Assembly: GCA_013288285.1 (NCBI GenBank)
Contig: JABDCE010000004.1
Location: 1-64,000 of the forward strand
Length of the DNA: 64,000 nucleotides
Reading direction: 5' to 3'
DNA from: Bacteroidota bacterium
GTDB lineage: Bacteria; Bacteroidota; Bacteroidia; Chitinophagales; Chitinophagaceae
Positions within the stretch are counted from its first letter, which is position 1, and each line of letters opens with the position of its first letter. Below the pieces are notes generated by a model that made no database searches, was not told where the DNA came from, and saw nothing but the letters and a program-made list of their open reading frames with translations. A program made the translations under genes and the position numbers. Positions 1 to 8,176 of this stretch are shown here, one piece after another.

Positions 1-1
1 G

Positions 2-1924
2 ATCGAATACCAGTTTTTCGGGCCTAATCCTGCCGTTGGGCACTTTTTCAACATCGTGACGTTTGCGGGCTGTGTGATCATGTTCTTCCTTTTTCTCGAT
101 AAGTTCTTCAGCGGGAAGAAGACCGCTATAGCATTTATCGCCGCTTTGGTCTTTGCGGTGCATCCTATACATACCGAGGTGGTGGCCAACATAAAGAGCC
201 GGGATGAGCTGCTGTGTTTCTTTTTCGCCTTTTTATCTCTGAATCTCTACATGCGGTATATGAAGGAAGGGAAGATGCTGTACCTGGTGTCAGGCATAGT
301 TATCTTTTTTCTATCGCTGATCTCAAAGGAAACAGTGATCACCTTCATGGCCATTATCCCGTTACTTTTCTTCTTTTACCACAACGACAGCAAACAGCGG
401 GCCATATTTATTACCGCAGGGTCGGTTGCGGCTTTGTTGGTATTTATGGCCATTCGCTCATCGGTGCTTAATGCGTACAATGCCAATCAGCCGTCACCGG
501 TAGAATTTATTGATAATGCCCTGGCTGGGGCGCCTAATGCGATGACAAAGTTTGCGACCGAATTTGTAGTGATCGGGAAGTACCTGAAGCTGATGTTCAT
601 TCCTTACCCGCTTTTATGTAACTATTCGTACAATGCCATTCCTTTTGCCGATCTGACAAGTATTAGTTTTTGGTTGTCCCTTATTGCCTATGGCGCTATG
701 ATCTGGTTTGCAGTTACCCGGTGGATAAAAGATAAAAAAGACCCTTGGACATTCGCTATCATTTTCTATCTCGCTACGCTGTCTTTATTTTCCAACTTTC
801 CTTTCCTTATGGGTGCCGAGCTGGCAGAACGTTTTGCGTTCTTTGCGTCAGCAGGTATCTGTATACTTATCGCACTTGCCATTGAGCAGTGGATAATAAA
901 GGCGGAAGCTACAAATATGCTGCTGTTAAAAAGTCCAAAAGTGCTGGCGGTGTTGGTGCCATTGGTACTGCTTTTCAGTGGTTTGACCATAGCCCGTAAC
1001 TTCGATTGGAGAGATGAAGCTGTCTTATACAAGACTGATGTAGAACATTCTCCCAATGATAGCAGGCTTTACCACTATATCGCTACTGCGATCGCTGAAA
1101 AGGTATATCCTAACGAAAAGGATACCCTGAAACAGCATGAACTGGACCAGGAAAGTATCGCTTATCTGAATAGATCACTGGAAATTTATCCTGATTACTC
1201 TGAAGCCCATATCGAACTTGGCCGCATCTACGACCGTATGCGCAGGTATGATTCCGCCGAGTTGCATGATCTTAAAGCAGTTGCTATCAATCCGAATAAT
1301 GCCACCGCGTGCAATAACCTGGGCAGTGTATACCTTGCCACTGCCCGGTACGAGCAGGCAGTGCAACTGTTTAACCAGTCTATTGCGCTTAATCCCACTT
1401 TTAAATATCCGTACTTTAATGCTGCGCGGGCTTTGGTGCAATTGAGGAAATACGATTCTGCAGTCATGTATTTCAGAAAGATGCTCGAACTCGACCCGAC
1501 CTTTGTAGACGCGCACCTGGAAATGGGTATGGCGTTCTTCCAGATGCAGAAGTTCGATTCTGCTGAAGTGCAGATGAAGCAGGTGATGGCGATGAAGCCC
1601 AATGATGCTACTGTGGCCAATAATATGGGGGCCATATACCTGAACACAAAGAAATACCCTGAATCGATAGAATGGTTTAAAAAGACATTGACTATTGATC
1701 CCAATTATGTGAGTGCATATTCCAATATGGGCCGTGCGTATTATTTCACGCAGCAGTATGATGCCGCCATCCAGTGCTTCAATAAGGAGCTGACGATTGA
1801 CCCGAAGAATGGCAGGGACGTTCCGTATATCGCCTTGTCTTATCAGAAGCTGGGTAATATGGATATGGCCCGGCAATATGAAGCTATAGCTAAGCGGATA
1901 TATTCAAATTTCAAGCTGGAATAA
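2..1924 (+). CDS. TMTC-like membrane glycosyltransferase with C-terminal TPRs (5' end outside window)
   Basis: The reading frame is open from base 2, and its first residues (IEYQFFG) align with the middle of the next gene, so about 95 N-terminal residues lie outside the window. The product has many membrane segments followed by about 260 residues of tetratricopeptide repeats. Motifs HPIHTEVVANIK, SKETVITF and the DUF1736-type PYPLLCNYSYNAIP match the eukaryotic TMTC O-mannosyltransferase family, a GT-C fold. By family knowledge the enzyme would move a sugar from a polyprenyl-phosphate carrier to protein on the outer face of the inner membrane, with the TPRs in the periplasm; substrate is unknown. 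It carries Asn where the three paralogs have Asp (CNYS against CDYS/CDYA). It is followed immediately by a paralog (TAAATG), which suggests one transcript. Confidence 0.8.
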   Translation: MEYQFFGPNPAVGHFFNIVTFAGCVIMFFLFLDKFFSGKKTAIAFIAALVFAVHPIHTEVVANIKSRDELLCFFFAFLSLNLYMRYMKEGKMLYLVSGIVIFFLSLISKETVITFMAIIPLLFFFYHNDSKQRAIFITAGSVAALLVFMAIRSSVLNAYNANQPSPVEFIDNALAGAPNAMTKFATEFVVIGKYLKLMFIPYPLLCNYSYNAIPFADLTSISFWLSLIAYGAMIWFAVTRWIKDKKDPWTFAIIFYLATLSLFSNFPFLMGAELAERFAFFASAGICILIALAIEQWIIKAEATNMLLLKSPKVLAVLVPLVLLFSGLTIARNFDWRDEAVLYKTDVEHSPNDSRLYHYIATAIAEKVYPNEKDTLKQHELDQESIAYLNRSLEIYPDYSEAHIELGRIYDRMRRYDSAELHDLKAVAINPNNATACNNLGSVYLATARYEQAVQLFNQSIALNPTFKYPYFNAARALVQLRKYDSAVMYFRKMLELDPTFVDAHLEMGMAFFQMQKFDSAEVQMKQVMAMKPNDATVANNMGAIYLNTKKYPESIEWFKKTLTIDPNYVSAYSNMGRAYYFTQQYDAAIQCFNKELTIDPKNGRDVPYIALSYQKLGNMDMARQYEAIAKRIYSNFKLE

Positions 1925-4129
1925 ATGCCTGCTCAAACCCTGAATGCTACTAATAGCCAACAAAAAAAGTCCGGGACAAAGTTTTCACTGGAGTTGATGT
2001 TATCTGTAGTTCTCGTTCTTATTTCTTGCCTGCTTTATGCCAATACCCTGAAGAACGGATATGTAATGGACGACGGCCTGGTGGTAAGCGAGAACAGAAT
2101 AGTGCAGAAGGGGATCAGTGGTATACCTGAGCTTTTTACAACGCCGCACATGTATGGCAGGCTTATTGCGCCCAATGATATGTACCGGCCATTATCGCTG
2201 ATACTTTTCGCAATAGAGTACCAATATTTCGGACTTGATTCGCTGGTCGGTCATTTATGCAATGTGCTCTTATTTGCTGCTTGTGTTGTATTGTTATTCC
2301 GGTTTCTGGACAAATTTTTTGACCATAGAAAGACGGTCATCGCATTTATTGCTGCGCTATTATTCGCTGTGCATCCCATTCATACAGAAGTGGTAGCTAA
2401 TATCAAAAGTAGTGATGAACTGCTTTGTTTTCTTTTCGCTTTTCTGTCGTTGATCTTTTTTCTCGATTACATGAAGAAAGGAAACGCAATTTTCCTGGCT
2501 GTGGGTTTGGTGTCACTGTCACTGTCTTTTTTATCCAAGGAGACAGTGATCACTTTTTTGGGTGTCGTCCCCATACTGGTCTTTCTTTATGGCAGTAATA
2601 AAACGCGGGCAGCTTTTGTTACCGGGGGGACAGTACTGGTTTCAGTACTCTTTATTGCGGTAAGATGGGTAGTGTTAGCTAAGTATCATGCCAACCAACC
2701 CACGCCTGTTTTATTTATTGACAACGCACTTGCAAGTGTACCCCAGGGCGCATCACGCTTTGCTACAGAGGTAGTCATATTAGGCAGGTACCTGTGGCTG
2801 ATGTTTGTTCCGTATCCGTTGCTTTGCGACTATTCGTTCAATAGCATTCCCTTTGCCAGCTTTAGCAGTATCGGCTTCTGGTGTTCATTGATAGCCTATG
2901 CGTTTTTAGTGTACATAGTTATTTCCCGCTGGGCAAAAGACAAAAGCGATCCCTGGGCATTCGGGATATTCTTCTTTATAGCTACCATCTTTTTGTTCTC
3001 TAACATACCCTTCCTTATGGGGGCTGAACTTGCTGAGCGGTTTGCTTTCTTTCCGTCTGTTGGTTTTTGCCTCATTGCTGCGCTTGCCGTTGAAAAATGG
3101 CTGTTGCCAGCGAATGCGACCGTTAGTACTGTTTTTAAAAACATAAAGGTATTGGCCGTGCTTATTCCTGTACTTGTACTATTCAGTAGCATGACCATAA
3201 TGCGTAATGAAGACTGGAAAGATGAATACACCTTGTTCAGCAAAGACTCAGAGAAGTCTCCCGATAATAGCAGGCTTTGGTATTTCCGGGCCTGTGCTAT
3301 CATAAAGCAAGATGGTGCAGAAAGCGATACCATTGCCCAACCACAAATGGACGAAGAATGCATCGGGTACCTGAGACGAGCAATAGCAGTGTATCCGGGG
3401 TTTTCACAGGCTCACCGTGAGTTAGGAACGATTTTCGACAATGAACACATGTATGATTCCTCCGCTGCGCATGTAAAGATGGCACTCGAGTCGGTGGCGC
3501 CTGACGCCGTTGCTGACAACAATGAAGGGACCAAGTATTACGCAAGGGGCAGGTACCCACTTGCTATCTACCTGTACAGAAAAGCGATAGTCGCCGATCC
3601 GGGTTCAAAATATCCCTGGTATTCAATGGGGCTGGTATATAACCGGTTGAAAGAATTTGACTCGGCGATTTTTTATTTTAACAGATCACTTGTTATAGAT
3701 CCACAAAACATCGATGCCCGTTATCAATTGGCAGCCAGCTTTTACGGCGTTGAGAAACTTGATTCGGTTGAATACCAGATGAAGCAGATACTGCTGTTAA
3801 AGCCTAATGATGTATCTGTGATGAACGATATGGGGAGCGTTTTTGCCAAGGCACAGAATTACGCCAGGGCAATAGGATGGTTTCAAAAGACAATATCAAT
3901 TGACGCCAATAATATCGTGGCAAACAACAGTCTCGGATATTGCTACTACGAGTCGCATCAATACCCCGAAGCGTTGGTTTATCTGGGCAAAGTGATAGCA
4001 GTCGACCCGCAGAATAATTTTGCCATTGCTCATCTTGCCCAGGTGTATCACAAGACCGGAAGTTCAGAACAGGCCGCTAAATACGAGGCTATGGCACGGC
4101 AAACGGATCCCGGTTTCAGGTTCGAATAA
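1925..4129 (+). CDS. TMTC-like membrane glycosyltransferase with TPRs
   Basis: This 734-residue paralog is complete. A short basic cytoplasmic tail precedes the first membrane segment (about residues 22-40). The first outer loop carries the acidic pair D49-D50 and then YRPL (87-90), the layout seen in TMTC proteins and other GT-C enzymes, where such acids act in catalysis. HPIHTEVVANIK is near 150 and PYPLLCDYSFNSIP lies in the DUF1736-like segment. TPRs fill roughly residues 470-734, several with D-S-A at the turn between helices (EFDSAIFY). The ATG directly abuts the previous stop codon, so the two are probably co-transcribed. The role as a protein or glycan mannosyltransferase is a family inference; donor and acceptor are unknown. 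Confidence 0.82.
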   Translation: MPAQTLNATNSQQKKSGTKFSLELMLSVVLVLISCLLYANTLKNGYVMDDGLVVSENRIVQKGISGIPELFTTPHMYGRLIAPNDMYRPLSLILFAIEYQYFGLDSLVGHLCNVLLFAACVVLLFRFLDKFFDHRKTVIAFIAALLFAVHPIHTEVVANIKSSDELLCFLFAFLSLIFFLDYMKKGNAIFLAVGLVSLSLSFLSKETVITFLGVVPILVFLYGSNKTRAAFVTGGTVLVSVLFIAVRWVVLAKYHANQPTPVLFIDNALASVPQGASRFATEVVILGRYLWLMFVPYPLLCDYSFNSIPFASFSSIGFWCSLIAYAFLVYIVISRWAKDKSDPWAFGIFFFIATIFLFSNIPFLMGAELAERFAFFPSVGFCLIAALAVEKWLLPANATVSTVFKNIKVLAVLIPVLVLFSSMTIMRNEDWKDEYTLFSKDSEKSPDNSRLWYFRACAIIKQDGAESDTIAQPQMDEECIGYLRRAIAVYPGFSQAHRELGTIFDNEHMYDSSAAHVKMALESVAPDAVADNNEGTKYYARGRYPLAIYLYRKAIVADPGSKYPWYSMGLVYNRLKEFDSAIFYFNRSLVIDPQNIDARYQLAASFYGVEKLDSVEYQMKQILLLKPNDVSVMNDMGSVFAKAQNYARAIGWFQKTISIDANNIVANNSLGYCYYESHQYPEALVYLGKVIAVDPQNNFAIAHLAQVYHKTGSSEQAAKYEAMARQTDPGFRFE

Positions 4130-4152
4130 GGGCCGTACAATTCGCTAATTGA

Positions 4153-6108
4153 TTAATTGATCTTAAAGTCTGGCCGTCCTTTTTGGGCTCTTGCTGCATA
4201 CTTCCTTACGGAATCCATATTGTTTACCGCTTTATAGCAATACGCCAGTAATTCATAAGGGAAATTATAATTAGGGTCTATCGCGATTGCTTTGTTTAAT
4301 ATGCTGATAGCCGAATCGATCCTGCCTAATGAGAGGTAGCAACGCCCTACATTGCTGTAGGCGTTTACATAATCTGGTTTCACAGCTATTGCCTTTTGAG
4401 AAAGATCTATGGACTGCTGGTATTTTTTTTGGAAATAGTATACACTTGCCAGGTTATTGGCCGCCATATTATTTGCCGGGTTGATGCCCAAAGCAATTCT
4501 TTCATGCCTTTCAGCCGAATCGTACTGATTAATACAAAAGAACGCATTACCAAGGTCTGATTGCGCATTGCCAAAGCCCGAATCAATAGCGACGGCTTTC
4601 TCCAGGAAGGCTATTCCTTCCAACCTTATCTGCTTTTGTTTCTCAGGATCTTTTTCGGCATAAGCCACTACTTTCTCCAGTTCCAGGCCATAAAAGTAAT
4701 TCAGCTTACTGGAGTTGGATGATTTACTAACATCAGCTCCATACAGCGTATAATTACTGAACCAGTCAGTATTGCGGTTTACGGCAACAGCAGTGTAGGC
4801 CAATGTGAGTGGGATAACAACTGCCAGCACCTTCGGGCTTTTTATTATATCAAGCGTAGCAGTAGCTGCTGCGCCCACCCATTTTTCCAGTAGTAAGGCT
4901 ATCACCAGGCAAAATCCCAGCGACCCAAAGAAGAGGAATCGCTCACCCATTGTAGCGCCTATCAGGAAAGGTATATTAGAAAACAGTGACATGCTGATCA
5001 GATAAAACAGGATGGCGAAAGCATAGGGGTCTTTTTTGTTTTTGAAGAGCCTGTATACGCCGTAGCCACCTAAAAACAGATAGACAGCCAATGATAGCAG
5101 CACCAGCGAATTGCCGAAAGTGGTAAACGGGATGGTATTGAACGCATAATCGCAGACAAGCGGGTAGGGGATAAAGAGCAATTTCAGGTACATGCCCATT
5201 ATCAGCACTGCCGTGGCCAGTCGTGAGGAAGTAGCGAGTGTTTTCAACGCAAGGCCGTTATCGGCAAAATCAATATCTGCAATGCCATTGGCGTTGTATG
5301 CTGCCAAAACAGAAAACCTCGCATACAGTGCAATCGCAGTCATAGCCACTATTCCGATGGTTATATGCGTGCTGCGTTTCTTATTTTCATCAACGTAAAA
5401 ATAGAATATCAAAGGAATGATAGCGAGGAAGGTGATTACAGTCTCTTTGGAAAGTATAGACAATAAAAAACAGAAACACCCTGCAAGCAGTTGCAGCATC
5501 TTTCCTGTCTGCACATAACGGATAAAAATGTTCAGGCTAAGGAAAACAAAGAAAAAGCAAAGCAGTTCATCCAGGCTTTTAATATTGGCCACTACTTCCG
5601 TATGGATGGGATGTGCCGCAAACAGCAATGCCGCAATAAAAGCCACCGCAGTCTTTTTTCGTTCCAGCAGCTTATCAAGGAAGAGGAATAGCAGGATCAC
5701 GCAGCCCGCAAAAACGAGGATGTTTATCAGGTGATTTGGTTTGGGATTCATGCCCCATATCTCGTATTCAATGGCTATCACTACCAGCGAAAGCGGGCGG
5801 TAAAGGTCGTTGGACGTGACGAAGAATCCCCTGCGGTAGGGTGTCGTTAAGAGTTCCGGAATGGCAGAAATACCTTTCACCACAATCGTATTCTCGGTAA
5901 CAACTGATGAGTCATCAAGCACATATCCATTCTTTATGGTATTGGCATATACCAGGAAAGCGAAAACACCGAGCAATAGTGCCAGCTTGAAATTGAGCGA
6001 CTTAAATAATGATGTTCTCTCCTTAGCTGTTGCTATGCTTGCTTTTGATGCCTGGGGCTGCATAGCCACAGGCTTCGGTATAGGTTTTTTAGATTGTTGC
6101 TTTGCCAT
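4153..6108 (-). CDS. TMTC-like membrane glycosyltransferase with TPRs
   Basis: This 651-residue member of the same family faces the two + strand copies tail to tail, with 23 bases between stop codons. It has a Lys/Pro-rich N-terminal tail, a first membrane segment, a loop with LDDSSVV and YRPL, then HPIHTEVVANIK and PYPLVCDYAFNTIP. The C-terminus carries about four TPRs, with the turns QYDSAERH, RIDSAISI and NMDSVRKY. It is likely the last gene of a three-gene minus-strand transcript that starts at the gene ending at 10318. Function as an outer-face glycosyltransferase is inferred from family resemblance. Divergence between copies suggests different acceptors or partners, but this is not shown. 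Confidence 0.82.
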   Translation of the reverse strand: MAKQQSKKPIPKPVAMQPQASKASIATAKERTSLFKSLNFKLALLLGVFAFLVYANTIKNGYVLDDSSVVTENTIVVKGISAIPELLTTPYRRGFFVTSNDLYRPLSLVVIAIEYEIWGMNPKPNHLINILVFAGCVILLFLFLDKLLERKKTAVAFIAALLFAAHPIHTEVVANIKSLDELLCFFFVFLSLNIFIRYVQTGKMLQLLAGCFCFLLSILSKETVITFLAIIPLIFYFYVDENKKRSTHITIGIVAMTAIALYARFSVLAAYNANGIADIDFADNGLALKTLATSSRLATAVLIMGMYLKLLFIPYPLVCDYAFNTIPFTTFGNSLVLLSLAVYLFLGGYGVYRLFKNKKDPYAFAILFYLISMSLFSNIPFLIGATMGERFLFFGSLGFCLVIALLLEKWVGAAATATLDIIKSPKVLAVVIPLTLAYTAVAVNRNTDWFSNYTLYGADVSKSSNSSKLNYFYGLELEKVVAYAEKDPEKQKQIRLEGIAFLEKAVAIDSGFGNAQSDLGNAFFCINQYDSAERHERIALGINPANNMAANNLASVYYFQKKYQQSIDLSQKAIAVKPDYVNAYSNVGRCYLSLGRIDSAISILNKAIAIDPNYNFPYELLAYCYKAVNNMDSVRKYAARAQKGRPDFKIN

Positions 6109-6241
6109 TTACTTATTCTTCTATTGTTATTTGTAAAAGTAATTTCTGAATGTGATAATTCCACCATTTGCTGTTACTATCCGAAACTGGGTTATTTCTT
6201 CAGCAATATCGGAATATTTTTCTACTGAATGCACTATGGCG

Positions 6242-8161
6242 CTACTTTGCAAGCGCCCTGATCTTTTGTACTATCTCATCATATTTTCTCACTGAGTCTA
6301 TATTTCCTATAGTTTTATAGCCAGACAGCAGCAATTCATAGGATCCTATAAAGCGCGGATCTGCAGATACGCCGGCATTTGCGTAGTAGATAGCAGAATC
6401 GGGCCTGCCTGCACTGATGTAGCAGGCTGCTGTATTGGCATAATTGATGGGATTTTTTGGGTCCAGTCGTATCTCCATCTTATTATAGGCAATGGCTTCA
6501 GCATACCGTTTGCCATTAAAACAGATCCTCGACATGTTGGTAATGGCCGTCATGGCTTTCGGATCAAGTTGTATGGCTCTTTTAGTATGTACCTCCGCAG
6601 AGTCATACATTCCCAGGTCGGAATAAGCTTGGCCCAGGTCAGATTCTGCATTGGTATATGCCGGGTAAATGGACAATGCCCTGCGGAGGTCTGTTATGGC
6701 ATCGTATACTACTTGCTTTTGCTTCTCCGGGTCTGTTTCCCTGCTAAGAATGTCTGATATTAATATATCAGCAACGTATTGGTTCAACCGCGCGTCGTTT
6801 GGTGACTTCTGAAGGTCGGTCTTGTAAAGGGTATAATTGTCAACCCAGTCGGCATTGCGATTAATGGTGATCACAGCATAGATTATACAAACTGGTATCA
6901 ATATCATCAGTAATTTCTTGCCCCGCAACCTGTGCAGCAGAAGCTTATCATTTGCTCCTGCCCATTTGTCAATAAGAAATCCCACAGGCAGACAAAATCC
7001 AACAGAGGGAAAGAACAACAGACGTTCGCCCATAGTGGTGCCAAGCAGGAATGGAATATTGCTGAACAGCGCTATGGTTACCAGGTAAAAGAAGATACCA
7101 AATGCAATAGGGTCTTTCCTGTTATTGATGAATCTATAGATCATAAGCGCGGCAAGGGCAACATACAATACCAATGAAATGATCACAGCCAGATCGCTGA
7201 AATGCGCATATGGTACACTGTTTAGTGAATAGTCGCATACCAACGGGTAGGGGATAAAAAGCAATTTGATGTAGTACCCTAAGATCAGCACTGCCGTCGC
7301 TATTCTCGACATATAAGAGAGCCCAGGAGCGGCCAGCGTATTTTCAATGGCATCGATCTCAGGCTTTGTGGTGTGGTAAACACTGAAGACACAATACCTG
7401 ATGGCGAGATAAGCCATAAACGCGCCTATAGCACCCAATATTATATGCACCGAACGTTTCTTATACTCGTTCCTGAAGACGAAAAAGATCAATGGCACAA
7501 CAGCCAGCATGGTTATGACCGTTTCTTTAGAAAGTATAGATGCCAGAAAACATAACACACCAGCTGCCATGTGCGCGGCCTTTCCTTGCTCAGAATAGCG
7601 CAAGAATAAATTCAAACCCAGGAAGGCAAAAAAGAAACACAGTAATTCATCGCAGCTTTTGATGTTGGCAACTACCTCGGTATGAATAGGGTGTAGGGCA
7701 AACAATAAAGCAGTGATAAAGGCAACTATCGTTTTTTTTCGTTCCAGGAGCCTGTCAAGGAAAAAAAAGAGTAATATCACGCATCCGGCAAATAAAAGTA
7801 TCTCAATGAAATGATAGGGCGCCGGATCAAGTTCCCAGATACTGTATTCAGTCGCAAACAACACCAGTGATAGGGGGCGGTATAGATTGTCATAATCATT
7901 TAAAGACCAGCCATAGTGGTACGGGGTCGCCAGTAGTTTTGGAATGGCGCCTATACCTTGCGTCACTAAGCGGTTATCCCTTATCACTGTATGGTCATCC
8001 AGCACAAACCCATTCCTGAGCGTATTCGCATAGACCAGGAATGAACATACACCAAGCAGTAATGCCAGCTTTATATTGATCGGAAATGGTCGTCGTTCCT
8101 TTGGTTTGCTTTGGGCAGCAGGCACAGCTTTCGTTATATTTTTAGTCGGTCTCTGTGCCAT
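6242..8161 (-). CDS. TMTC-like membrane glycosyltransferase with TPRs
   Basis: This 639-residue paralog has the same plan: basic tail, membrane segment, outer loop with LDDHTVI and YRPL, HPIHTEVVANIKSCDELL, SKETVIT, PYPLVCDYSLNSVP, and C-terminal TPRs with MYDSAEVH, RPDSAIYY and NIDSVRKY. It sits 15 bases downstream of the GT39-like gene on the same strand and 133 bases upstream of the next paralog, which supports a shared transcript. I expect an inner-membrane protein with periplasmic TPRs that glycosylates an unknown acceptor. The family assignment is firm from the motifs; the reaction is inferred. Confidence 0.82.
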   Translation of the reverse strand: MAQRPTKNITKAVPAAQSKPKERRPFPINIKLALLLGVCSFLVYANTLRNGFVLDDHTVIRDNRLVTQGIGAIPKLLATPYHYGWSLNDYDNLYRPLSLVLFATEYSIWELDPAPYHFIEILLFAGCVILLFFFLDRLLERKKTIVAFITALLFALHPIHTEVVANIKSCDELLCFFFAFLGLNLFLRYSEQGKAAHMAAGVLCFLASILSKETVITMLAVVPLIFFVFRNEYKKRSVHIILGAIGAFMAYLAIRYCVFSVYHTTKPEIDAIENTLAAPGLSYMSRIATAVLILGYYIKLLFIPYPLVCDYSLNSVPYAHFSDLAVIISLVLYVALAALMIYRFINNRKDPIAFGIFFYLVTIALFSNIPFLLGTTMGERLLFFPSVGFCLPVGFLIDKWAGANDKLLLHRLRGKKLLMILIPVCIIYAVITINRNADWVDNYTLYKTDLQKSPNDARLNQYVADILISDILSRETDPEKQKQVVYDAITDLRRALSIYPAYTNAESDLGQAYSDLGMYDSAEVHTKRAIQLDPKAMTAITNMSRICFNGKRYAEAIAYNKMEIRLDPKNPINYANTAACYISAGRPDSAIYYANAGVSADPRFIGSYELLLSGYKTIGNIDSVRKYDEIVQKIRALAK

Positions 8162-8176
8162 CGCGTTGTCCGGTAA

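Noticed and set aside
1175-1876. A 233-codon minus-strand frame opposite the first TPR gene
   Set aside because: It mirrors the TPR codons; the His/Arg/Ile-rich product has no domain and the + frame is well supported by paralogs.
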